A stretch of 64,000 nucleotides of DNA, from positions 76,998,981 through 77,062,980 of the forward strand of contig OX344762.1 of assembly GCA_947034895.1 (NCBI GenBank). Direction: 5' to 3'. The notes under the pieces are model-generated. The model made no database searches. It was not told the DNA's origin and saw only the letters and a list, made by a program, of their open reading frames with translations. The translations under genes were made by a program, and so were the position numbers. Shown here in pieces: positions 49,301 to 59,269 of this stretch (position 1 is the first letter of the stretch; every line of letters starts with the position of its first letter). The stretch comes from Rhytidiadelphus loreus. Lineage: Eukaryota; Streptophyta; Bryopsida; Hypnales; Hylocomiaceae.

Positions 49301-49779
49301 ACTTTAATGCGTACAAATGTATCTAACACCAAAACAAACTTTTCAATTTAAAAAATGACTTGTCAAAGTTGGCTTTAATTAATTGATTAATTAAAATCTT
49401 AAAAAATCATCATAATCAGAATTCAATATTTTGAACTCAAAGAAAAAAATATTTTATAAATTACAAATATTTTATCTATAGTCATCAGTCTATAGATAAA
49501 ATAGGCTCATAGCCTATTACAAACATTATTTTTCGTAAGAATGTATAATTTTTTTATTTCAAATTAAATTGATTTTTTTTGGTTAGTGTAACAATTGATC
49601 CAATTACATAGATAAGGTCTATGGTCTATACTTTACAATTTTTCTTTGATAGTCATCAATAAGTTATTATTCTATTTTTCATTTTATAATATATGTCAAC
49701 AATTTTGGGAAATCCAAAATATACTTTGGTCTTAAAGGGATTAAAAGCCCAAGCTATGACAAATTAATTGTCCTTTACC
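46358..49779. repeat. AT-rich spacer with diverged family 4-like repeat (about 47780-48640)
   Basis: Contains gcatttaagggttaagtc, tgctaaaatgatctcgccat and cctttagaggttagggt, which recur with changes near 25.7 and 41.6 kb. No coding frame is convincing. Confidence 0.4.
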
Positions 49780-51070
49780 CCCCTAAAGTTCCTTGTCTAT
49801 GTTTTCACCAAAAACACTTCAAATCTGTCATTTATTGTACAAGTACCACATTTTAGAAGAAAAATAAATTTTGACACATGTAACCCTAAGATTTTGTAGT
49901 ACGATGATTTGAGAAGACGTAGATATCTTTTTAGAAATTTCCACCTCGTGGATTGCAAGATATTAGTGTTTGAATTGACAAAAATCTTTTCGGGGGCCTT
50001 GCAAAAACAAGGCAGTTGCACTCTACAAGGTCACATTTGTATGAGAAAAAGTTCATATTTGTCGTACTTCTTTGGATTCATTCTTCAAGGCAAGTTGGCT
50101 ACATGCTTGAATTTTTTGAGATCATTTGGAATTGTACAGTATACAATAAAAAAAATAGTAAGTAGAAAGAAGTAGAAAATGATTCAAAATACTAAATTGT
50201 TAAGAATTTATTTAAGGAATTGAAAAATGTCAATTCCAATGGTTGTAATGTTGTAATCAATAGTCTACATCCTATGATTTTATTTTATTTCAAAAAATAT
50301 TGGAAATTGAGTTAAATAAAGGACTTCAAAGTTTATTTTAGAGTAGAGATTTCATAATTGCTTGCAAATTAGAACTCCTCATAATTTTCATCTCATTAAT
50401 CAAAATGGAATGATTCAAAACTTTCCGCATAAAGTAGACGTGCTAATCATTGCACAAACAAACTTTGAAACCTTTTTATGAATGAATTTCAAGTTGGTTT
50501 TCCTTGAAATTTGGTGCACTGAATCCATGTCAAGTGCAAACTTTGGAGATAATATAATCAAGCTATGAGATGAATATATAAGCTATGAGATGAATCATAT
50601 AATTTTGAGATGAAAGGTGTGATTTTTATAAAAGATAATTGAGTAGTCCTTCATTGCACAACGTGTGGTGGTTGGAAAAAATGTTCCCTCAACAGTACGT
50701 CAAAAATGTGTGTGGTAAGTGTCTAGTTCTAGGAAGTGTATGGTAAATGGTATATTTACCTTATAAATAAATATAGAAAAAAAATTCAAATTTTTGTTTA
50801 TGAAAAAAGTGATTAATTCTAATCTGCTTGGATTGTTTAGGTTGAGAAAGAAACCACATATTATACAATAATTTTTTAACCATGTAGTCAAAAGTTATGA
50901 AAATTGTTACACTTGAAAGCTAAACCTTGACCACGTGTTGTGTGAGAATTTCAAATAAATGAATAAAAAAATCCATTCACTATGGGGGGGCCAAAATGCC
51001 CAAAGTGAGGTGCTCAAAATCTCTATGTTGCCGAAAAACACAGTTTGGTCCTTTAGGGTTTAAATAGTAA
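49780..51070 (+). repeat. Old AT-rich dispersed repeat (family 4), copy c
   Basis: Follows the same word order as 26146-27130: ggattgcaagatattagtgt, gttgcactctacaaggtcac, attcttcaaggcaagttggc, tacatgcttga, aatagtaagtagaaagaag, aatcaaaatggaatgattca and a ttggtcctttagggtttaaa end at about 51045. An insertion or divergence breaks the match between about 50430 and 50880. Confidence 0.65.
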
Positions 51071-52370
51071 AAGGTTTTATAAAAATCTCAAAAAACATAA
51101 CTACAACTAAAGAAGATCCATACATCTTTGTTTGAAATTTCAAATGCGTCACAACTGATACTTCAAAACTCATGGTAGAAGATATAATATATGCATGTCT
51201 AAGTGTTTGAAACCAAAACAATACACGTATTTCTTAGAATCACCCTATATGAGAACTTGGTGCCAAAGATCCTCTTTTCTATTAGTGTCCTTCCATAGAG
51301 ATCAAGGCAAAAGTCAATTGTCTAATGAACTTTGACATGTTCATTAGGTGGAATGTATCACAAAGAAAATAGGAAGCATTGTAGCTCTCATCTATTTAAA
51401 ATATATTGTGTAATTATTAGTGAACATAGATGGCGTCATTCCTCATTTCTCTCAAAATCTAAGGTGAAACCCTAGATGACTTGATTCTTAATTTACACCA
51501 ACTTTGATATAAGGTTGAAGTTATTTCTCTCCCTCATTAATTACGCCAGTTTACACCGAGGTTAGACCAAACACCATCTTGAATTATCAAAGCAATAATT
51601 AGTGAAGAGATAGGTGTGGTCCAAGTTGGGTTCACACTTTGCGAAGACCTTTGCCATTTTTTAGGACTTTTTTCATGATCAACTCTTTGAAGCAGGCCTA
51701 ACGAATTTCTAAAAGACAATGACAGGCTAAGATCTCGCAACTATAGATTTTGTCGATTTAATTGATTTTATGGTTGACAATGTCAAATCTAGTAATAAAT
51801 AGATATATGGCCCGACTATGGTCTCTCCTAGGTTTACACAATTAAGACCAAGCTAAGTGTCATTATTATTTTTTGCCTTGGGCTTTGGCTTCCCATGTCC
51901 ACACCTAACAAAGTGAGGAATCTTAAGAGTGCTTGGAGTCCCTCGGTCTAGCTGTATTATAAACTAGTCCTCAACACACTCTCAACACAAACCAAAACTT
52001 CTATTACACTATTTTGTAAACTTCATCCTTGTCTATGATCATAAAGAGCTCCACGACTCCATTGGAGAAAGCTTTCTAGAATGCCTAAAAAGAATGAAAT
52101 AAAAATGCCTTCTTGTAGATGAACTTCTTTGTCTCCCTTCTCCTCTTGCATTTTTATTTTTTTTATTTTGCCACAAGAACAGTGTCAATTAAAAGCCAAA
52201 GGCGGGAGAAAGGAACAATCAATCTAGATCACGCGGGTGGAGCAGCCTAGGAGGCAAACTAAGAGAAAGGTGCCACGTGGACCAATGAAAACTACTTGAA
52301 TAGAAGACATCATTTTTACACCAAGAGTTGAGAAACTCTTGGCAAATGGCACACACTAGAGCCTCCACAA
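51071..52370. other. AT-rich spacer
   Basis: No gene or clear repeat recognised. Confidence 0.5.
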
Positions 52371-52375
52371 GGTCA

Positions 52376-52610
52376 GGTGAACTCCCCCCCCCCTCCTCAT
52401 CCCGCCTACATCATTTTAGGGATGCATGTAAAAAACAAACTATTTTGTGCTTGATTCATTTATCTTTATACCTCTCCTAGCTAATTTGTGGCCTCTAATT
52501 GCAAATATGAATTCAAAATTTGCAAATTTGATAATGTGTGGCAAATAAACAAATTAGCGCTTTCCCTCAGGAACGAGCAAGGGGGGCGCTTCACCCCAGC
52601 CCTCCACGGG
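52376..52610 (-). mobile_element. MITE family 6, inverted short copy
   Basis: The reverse complement reads ggggtgaagcgcccccttgc, ttatttgccacacattatca, aatttgcaaattttgaattc, atatttgcaattagaggcc, gcacaaaatagtttg and a T run, then catgcatccctaaaatga and ggtgaactccccc at the far end. It lacks the nested fragment of the 31.9-kb copy, so the two bracket that insertion. Confidence 0.65.
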
Positions 52611-53328
52611 ATGGTCAAAGGTAAAATATCACCTGCAATGTTGAAGCAATCCACGGCCTTGGGAATCTTTTTCTTTTTATAAACCAACCATTAAAATGGC
52701 AAATTTTCAAGTCCTAGTGGGTGGTTAATTAGTGGTTTGTCATTGAACATAATAAGTAGGCTTGGCTTGGAATCTCTTTCCGAGTTGATTTTTTCTGACA
52801 GGACCGCTTGCCGGATTTACTAGCCCTTGCCCTAGGATTACCCCTCGGGTCGTCGGCTTGTCACTTTCTCATCGTCCGTAGTTGCAAGCGCAAGCGTATA
52901 ATTAGGGTCACCTTCAAACTGCAACACACGCATGAACAGGCCGACAGGTTTCCAGATTAGAACATGACTCACTTGGTCTCCAGACACACTTAACTTATTA
53001 GTAAGTTCAGTTGTTAGTAGTACCCTCTTGGCAGGTGCCAGACGCTGATGTAGGCCTCCATTACATTTGCATCATGTTGGCATCATAAACAGTCCGCTAT
53101 AATTTTACCAATTCCAAATTGATAAGCTTAGCTGGACGGAGACATGACAATGTTTGTTTCATGCACGATTTTCGGACGTTGACACTATTTTTTGTGAAGG
53201 AAATTTTCATTTTTCTTTGGGTCAAAATAGCCAGATTACTGCTGTTTTTTTAAGATTAGTAACCAAATCTTAGAGCTGATCTCCATTGGGCACCTGGAGC
53301 TCCGACACCTAGAGGGGGGCTGGACAAG
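52611..53328. other. Spacer
   Basis: Somewhat GC-richer around 52790-53060, but no coding frame, tRNA or repeat could be supported. Confidence 0.45.
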
Positions 53329-53745
53329 TAAGGTAGTGTGCTCATAAACCGTCACTTTAAGGGCTGATTTGCCTTTTTCACAGGTTTCCAGGGACAAAAT
53401 GATTTTTAGATCATTTTTCAGAGAAAGAAAAATAGATACGGAACTCAACACAAGTAGTTTCATATTTTTCCAAGCATTTTTGAATTACTTATAATTTTTC
53501 AAAGATCTAGGTCATAGGCACCTATTTGTGACCATAGGTGTCCCAAAATCCGTCCCCTTGTGACTTATAAAGAAATGTGCAGAAATCTCAGCCAATGATT
53601 GGCTCTTACAATAAATAAAAACCCAATTCTTCTTGAATTCATTAAGAGAGCAAAAAGGTCCATTCAAGGATCACCTTGCATCCATTCTACAGCTGCCTAC
53701 ATGACGATCTGAAGAAGAGGGGTGGTTTATGAGCACACTACCTTA
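53329..53745 (-). mobile_element. MITE family 1, copy G (intact termini)
   Basis: Left end TAAGGTAGTGTGCTCATAAA; reverse complement of right end TAAGGTAGTGTGCTCATAAA, a perfect repeat of about 22 bp. TA at both ends. The core is inverted relative to copy D (aacacaagtagtttcatatt, tgaattacttataatttttc). Length 417 bp. The identical termini suggest a young copy. Confidence 0.85.
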
Positions 53746-54157
53746 AGTGGTCTCCGTTGGCACGACTTTCGGAAACTGGAGGAACCGAAGCAACCAAAGC
53801 TCAATGAAGTGGCAACAATGCAATTGGTGACTATGCGGATATGCTACAGTTTTGCTAGAACCATGTTTATCATGTTCCAAAATTAACCCCCTTCATGTTA
53901 GGGTTTAGGCCCTTTAGTTTTGCCAAGCTAAATTGCAAGGGCTGAAAGTCCAATTGAAGGAGAGGGGAGCCTAGAGCGTATAGTGGAATAGAGACCACCT
54001 CCACTTCTAGGTTCAAGAGGTCCAAGAGCCTAATGGCAACTGGCCCTTACTTAGGTATCACCTGGTTTGGATATAGATATCACCAAGAATCGCATGAGTA
54101 TTGAAGAAATCAGTTGGCTACTTTCTTTTAACTGATAAGAAAATCACTGCACTATGG
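53746..54157. other. Spacer between two family 1 elements
   Basis: No gene or repeat recognised. Confidence 0.45.
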
Positions 54158-54470
54158 TGAGGTAGGAAGCCCATAAAGCAACCATTTAAAAGCTAGAAAT
54201 TAATTTGGCGGAGGTTCAAGTTCTTGAATTAAATTTTCCTATAAGTTTCCCTTGAAAGACAAATCAAATTGGCATCTAACCCAAGTTGTGTCATATTTTT
54301 GGGGAGCTTCATGGAATTGCTTGAAGTTTTGAAGTTGAAATGTAGTGATTACTAGAAGCTGATCAACCTCTTGAAGTGTACACTATTTCTACATTTGTTG
54401 AAGCAGTAAAAAAAAAATGTACAAATAGTGTACATTTCAAGAGGTGGATGCTTTTAGAGTCCAACCTCTT
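54158..54470 (-). mobile_element. MITE family 1, copy H, with internal hairpin
   Basis: Left end tgaggtaggaagcccataaa; right end cttttagagtccaacctctt. Core inverted: gacaaatcaaattggcatct, aacccaagttgtgtcatatt. The right half contains a foldback with arms at about 54371-54396 and 54418-54444 (acctcttgaagtgtacacta against tagtgtacatttcaagaggt), the same type of hairpin as in copy B. Confidence 0.7.
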
Positions 54471-55450
54471 TATGGTCCTTCCACATTACCTTGTTTGGGA
54501 CAATTGCCTCCCTCCCCCCGTTAGGTTCTGCCTCGGACAATTGTAAAAACTTGATCCTATTTTGTAGTAATTAATTTTGTATTTCTTGATATCTTCTAAA
54601 AATAAACTTGAATTTTTTATTTCATGAATTAATTCAAATTTACATTGATAGTAAATAATAAGTTCCAATGTTTTCCCTCATGGGTGAAAAAAAGGGGCAA
54701 TGAAGGATCAATTCTCTCTAGTCTAGTGTAAGCTTGATAGGTTACCACAAATAAAAGTGGTTTATCAATAGTTAGCCAATTTATGTTTGAAGTGAAAATG
54801 GATGAATTCAATCTAGATTTTTGTAAAATTTGATATTAGAAAACCTTTATTAGTCCATGCACTCATTTTGTGTTGTTGTATGAAGACATGCAACATTTAT
54901 GAGCGCTAAAAAGTTTAATTTATTTATTCTTATTTTTTAATGCATAGTGAAATGGATTGTATTATACATTGAAATTGCTATAACTTAACTTCTTTTTAAG
55001 ACAAAATGAAAAGAAATGTACAAAACTATTATTGAAGTGTTAAAGTTTCACCATTAGAGAAAAGCAATGATGTTTTCATGGTCAAATCTTTAACAATTTT
55101 GAGCTAATTGATGTAAGATGAAATTTTAGCCAATTACAAAAAAAATACATGCTAAAAAAATAAATGATAGTTTTGGTGGGTTTGTCAAAATGAGATGCCT
55201 TGAAATTGATTTTTTAAATGTGTTTAAATATACTTTTGAACTAGTAGTGAAAATTATTTTATTCATGAACACAATAAAATCTTTTTGATAAAACTTTCAA
55301 AAAAGTTGTGAAAGGAATATTTTATAGCACATCTAAGTTTTGTCTAAGATACCTTGAGTCATTAGGGGTTTCATTTCACATTATTGAGTTAACTTCAAGT
55401 AACATGTGTTTTTATATATTTTATATTGGATTTTGTTTAAAAAAATTCCA
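54471..55450. other. AT-rich spacer
   Basis: No gene or clear repeat recognised. Confidence 0.5.
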
Positions 55451-55695
55451 TACAATGTTGTTTATTTTCACATTTTGGATTTTTGTTCCTAAAACTTAGA
55501 TTTGATCTTCAAAATTAGAGAAAGATGTATGCACAAAAAACATTTTATTTCAAAAGAAACTTCAAAACCAACAATGCTTGGGAATTCACCAGGGGTGAAA
55601 ACTAAGAGCATGCCAAAAACTATACAACAATGAGCACACCAAATCTCCAAAAGAAGAAATCTTGTTGTAAGCTTTTGAATACCATTTCATATATG
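55450..55695. repeat. Segmental duplicate of 58825-59075
   Basis: Both copies read tgtttattttcacattt.gga, aagatttgatctt.aaaatt, caatgcttg, gagcatgcc.aaaactatac and agcacaccaaatctccaaaa. A third partial copy lies at 58010-58150. Identity is roughly 85%. Confidence 0.8.
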
Positions 55696-55779
55696 GGCTT
55701 GGTTAAACTTCATTAGATTTCTACATCAAAATACACATTTCAAAAACATTACAAAAATTTGAACTATCAAGAAGGCTAT

Positions 55780-56235
55780 TACAAAACCGTTTGATTTTCA
55801 GTCACAGTGCAAATACAAAGAAATAAAATAATAAATATATTTATTTTATAATGTTTTTTTGGAAATGAAAAAAAAATTGAAATTGCCAATTTGACGTGGT
55901 AGTAGTGCCATGTCAAATTAAAAAAACATTACATGTTTTTTTGCTACTCTGGAGGGCTACGAGTTCCCATTTGGAAACCCGCCGGAACCTGCTGTTTGCA
56001 AGCTGTGTTGACCTGGTTGAGAGACTGCTAGGTCACTTTTTTTGAAAAAATAAAAAAATCTGACACCGGCGTTCAATGAGACTGGGGGGAACGGAGTTGG
56101 GAACAACCATGAAACGGCCCTCCAACCCCCTTGGATCTCATCTAATGATTTAATAACTTTTTTGCTATAATTGCACTATTGCCAAAAAAACTTGCGGCCC
56201 ACTATTGGCTTGAATAATTTCCTAATGATTGATAT
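55780..56235. repeat. Dispersed repeat related to 15033-15290, interrupted by a family 3 element
   Basis: Left part: ccgtttgattttcagtcaca, ttgacgtggtagtagtgcca. Right part: cactattgccaaaaaaactt, gcggcccactattggcttga. The 15-kb relative has the two parts contiguous. The inserted block is 55945-56148. Confidence 0.7.
55945..56148 (+). mobile_element. MITE family 3, copy 3 (nested)
   Basis: Begins ggagggctacgagttcccat and ends ggaacaaccatgaaacggcc, ctccaacccccttggatctc, atctaatg. Matches 34002-34287 block by block except for a shorter left terminus. It sits inside the repeat at 55780-56235. Confidence 0.68.
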
Positions 56236-56239
56236 TTTC

Positions 56240-56510
56240 ACATGTAGTAATGTATGTCTAAAATTTAATCTAATTTTTTCAGAATTACAAACATCAAATT
56301 GAATTTTATATGATTTTTTAAAGAAATTTCTTTGTAAAAATCATATTGATGACAAAATGCTTTAAATAGTATGAGAGTTTTAAGAAAAATGAAAATAATG
56401 GTGACAAACATTGTAGTGTAATTGATGTAGTCCTTGAGCTCACACCAAGCACAATTCAATAGAAAAAGTTCAAAAGTGGTAATTTTGAGTTTTCAAGATG
56501 CTATCTTCAA
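56240..56510. repeat. Inverted duplicate of 59272-59555
   Basis: The reverse complement shares, in order, ttgaagatag.atctt, cacttttgaactttttctat, tgagctcaaggactacatca, aaagaaatttctttaaaaaa, catataaaatt.aattt and ttttagacatac with the plus strand of 59272-59555. Identity roughly 80-85%. Confidence 0.78.
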
Positions 56511-57275
56511 AGTGTCACAAAATTTATAATTTCAATAATTTAAAATCAAGGACTATGTAAAAATTTAGGTTTTAACTTTAAACCCTTAACGCCTCGATCC
56601 TTTTTCAAATTTTGGCACATTTTTGTTTATATCTTTCTACAGAAATATCATTTACGGTAATTTCATGAAATTGGTCATTAAGGAAGGTTGTCTTTTCAAG
56701 ATTCAAGTGTTACATTGGATGAATGAGAAGTTAGTTGGACTAAACAGTGCCTCCAAGCCCTCTGTTCATCGTTCAAAATATGGATGTCGGAACGCTTAAG
56801 GGTTAAGAATGCTTGTGGAGCTTACAATAACTTTTAAGGGTTTGGTACCTTCATTCAATCTTAATTTTCTAACCAAAACTACACAAAATAGTGAAATTAG
56901 GTTGTCTCATACTAATTTTTCAACATTTGATACTATATAAATATTTACTGTTACTATATAAGAATGCACTACTTTTGAATTAGACATTGTTATAATTAGG
57001 AATCATTAACCTCCATGTGTACAAATGGAAATATCTATGGAAGAATTTGTTGACTTTGATGGCTTTAAAAGTAACGATATTGGGATAAGGCAACCTAATT
57101 TCACTATTTTTGTGTACACATAAGTTAGAATGAGCTCCATTGATTCCAATCCCCACATTCCTCCTGCAACCCACTACTTCAATAAATACCATTTCAAGTA
57201 CCATGGCGATGATTTATTACGCTGATTAAGTTTAATATGAATTTTATCATGTCAATGGCACATGTCAAGATTGCC

Positions 57276-57399
57276 ATAGGATGAACATTTTTTTTTTTGA
57301 CACAAATAAAGGGAACCCTTTACTGCAAAAGAATGCAAAATACAAGACCCAGCTGCAAATAACCTGGGCAGCAACAAAGCAGGAGATAGGATGAATATT
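57276..57399 (-). mobile_element. Retroposon 3' fragment with 14-bp target duplication
   Basis: Target duplication ataggatgaacatt (57276-57289) and ataggatgaatatt (57386-57399), one mismatch. The insert, read on the minus strand, ends in a hairpin (AAAGGGTTCCCTTT-like), tatttgtgtc and an A run. That is the layout of a 5'-truncated LINE or a short SINE inserted by target-primed reverse transcription. The unfilled site is at 59836-59849. Confidence 0.8.
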
Positions 57400-57462
57400 T
57401 TTAAGCAGAGGCTAATAAGCTTAAGCTAGTTCAGTTTCTGCCGAATCTGTTAGCCAATATAT

Positions 57463-57841
57463 ATAGAGTAAACTTGCCATTCACCGCACACATCCAATAA
57501 CCACACAACAATAGTTGCCAATTACCACACGCCAACCGCGCACCAACCGCATGATGCAACTACCAATTCACTTGGGATGGAAGCATAATTTTGTATCACC
57601 GTCCAATGACCGCACACCGTGCGGTCAAGGGGTGCAAGAAATTTTTAATTAGTTTTCAACTTCATCACCTTTTAATTGCAATAAAATTTGTACGAAGAAT
57701 TTTTTTTGCATTTCGTTTGTTGAAGGTGAATCTAATCATGACATTTAATAATCACACCAAATTTCAAAACATATAAATCTATATATTTATGTGGAAAAGG
57801 GTTTGAATTTTGTCCGTGCGGTGATTGGCAAGTTTACTATA
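57463..57841. mobile_element. MITE family 5, copy 1
   Basis: Left end tagagtaaacttgccattca then ccgcacaca; reverse complement of right end tatagtaaacttgccaatca then ccgcacgga. The terminal repeat is about 28 bp. Inside: ccaatgaccgcacaccgtgc, tttaattgcaataaaatttg, atgacatttaataatcacac. Length about 379 bp. A relative lies at 61602-61969. Confidence 0.82.
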
Positions 57842-58170
57842 ATTATGCTGTTAACTTTGTACCATTTTATTCCTGTCCTTTACTGAGCCAATGTGAGGGG
57901 ATTGTATTCCATCTAACCATCCACATGAAAATTGTGTCAAGCAATTATAATGAGAATTTTTTAAATTTTCTTTTGACATAAATGAAAGGGAATTTCATTG
58001 CAAGAAAAAATAATGAGGCAATAAACTATATGACAACAAGCACACCAAATCTCTAAAAGAAGAAACCTAGTTGTAAGTTAAGCTTTAGAATATCACCTGA
58101 GATTTGAAGATATTCCAAGAAAAAATAGTATTCTAAAAAGAAATGAAACTTAGAAAAAACCAAACCACAC

Positions 58171-58530
58171 TAGTAGAAACATGTTCCACGTAGACTAAGG
58201 TAGTATGCTCTAAAAGTGCCCATGCTCTAAAAGAGATCATGATATAGAGGTACATTTTGCTTTCTTCAATGTATCAGTAAGAGGTGGTCACTTTTAGTGA
58301 CCATTGCATTTCAACTTCAAAAATTTGTAACTAATTCCTCAAAGGTCTAAAAAAATATGAAACAACTTGGGTTAGATGCCAATTATTTTTTTCTTCCTAT
58401 AAAAATTTACTTAAATTTTTTTCAAGGGGTTTAACTTCCCTAAAAAGTCAATCAGCTCTTAGAAAAATGACTCATGAGATGACCTACATGACAAATTTGA
58501 CTACCAATGAATCTTTAGACTTTCTTCATA
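58171..58530. mobile_element. MITE family 2, copy interrupted by a family 1 element
   Basis: The left end cactagtagaaacatgttcc, acgtagacta (to about 58196) and the continuation gaaaaatgactcatgagatg, acctacatgacaaatttgac (from 58462) are the two parts of a family 2 element. Copy I of family 1 lies between them. The right terminus of the family 2 element is degenerate. Confidence 0.7.
58196..58461 (+). mobile_element. MITE family 1, copy I, inside a family 2 element
   Basis: Left end TAAGGTAGTATGCTCTAAAA with a second atgctctaaaagagatcat block as in copy A. Core tttgtaactaattcctcaaa, aaatatgaaacaacttgggt. The right side stops at aatcagctctta, about 40 bp short of the usual end, so the right terminus was lost. 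Confidence 0.75.
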
Positions 58531-58824
58531 TTTTGTTTAGAAAAAACCTATACAATAGAGTTATTCGTAAAGTAGGCTAAACTGGGGTTTAAACCCGTCA
58601 GTTTTGCGAAAAAGCAAGATGAGTTCAGAAAGTCGTGCACAATCGGGACAAAACTGGGTTTGAAACTAAATTTTGCATCAAAATGGTGCTTAAGAAGATT
58701 TGGACTCCACTTTTGAGGTCATGTGTCGCAGGCTTCGTTGACGGTTCGGCTGGAGATGCCTTTCTATAGTCCACTTGTTTCTAAAAAAGTCCCGCTCAAA
58801 CTAGTTCCAACTTTATGAATAACT

Positions 58825-59131
58825 CTAATGTTGTTTATTTTCACATTTCGGACCTTTGTTCTTGAAACTAAGATTTGATCTTTAAAATTAGAGAGAGAGG
58901 CATGCAAAAAAACATTTAACTTCAAAGGAAACTGCAAACCATCAATGCTTGCAAATTCATGAGGGGGTGAAAATCGGGAGCATGCCCAAAACTATACAAC
59001 AACAAGCACACCAAATCTCCAAAAGAAAAAACATTGTTGTAAGCTTTAGAATACCACCCAAATTTGAATTAATCCAAGAAAAAATAGCCACCTATTCTAA
59101 AAAGAAATGAAACTTAAAAAAATCCAGACCT
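58825..59131. repeat. Segmental duplicate (relative of 55450-55695 and 58010-58170)
   Basis: See 55450-55695 for the shared words. The 58.0 and 59.0 kb copies both run into a family 2 element at the same point (aaagaaatgaaactta, then gtagaaacatg), so the unit was duplicated together with that MITE. Confidence 0.78.
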
Positions 59132-59269
59132 CGCTAGTAGAAACATGGTCTACGTAGATTAGAGAATGACTCACGAGACGACCCATATAACAATTTTGAC
59201 TACCAATGGATCTTCAAAGTCTCCTCACAAACATTTTCCTAGTCTTTGTGGACCATGTTTCTACTAGTG
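59132..59269 (+). mobile_element. MITE family 2, copy 3 (intact)
   Basis: Left end gctagtagaaacatggtcta; reverse complement of right end gcactagtagaaacatggtc. Inside: gagaatgactcacgagacga, cccatataacaattttgact. Length 138 bp. Confidence 0.82.

Larger units (their letters stand above)
57125..57900. repeat. Segmental duplicate of 59655-59995 carrying two extra insertions
   Basis: Shared ordered blocks: attccaatccccac, cccactacttcaata, atgatttattacgc, tcaatggcacatgtcaagat, gcagaggctaataagcttaa, tcagtttctgcc, ctgttagccaatat, gctgttaact and accattttattcctgtcctt. The copy at 57 kb holds a retroposon tail (57290-57385) and a family 5 MITE (57463-57841), both missing from the copy at 59.7 kb. Confidence 0.88.

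Noticed and set aside
49440..49510. Hairpin from repeated tatagataaaata words
   Set aside because: Very AT-rich and short; expected by chance in this composition.
25330..51070. LTR retrotransposon or LINE coding regions
   Set aside because: No reverse transcriptase, integrase, protease or RNase H motifs in any frame long enough to judge; only non-coding repeat similarity is visible.
27098..56815. Interstitial telomere repeats (cctttaggggttaag words)
   Set aside because: The words are single and dispersed, never in tandem, and belong to the ordered words of an older repeat family.
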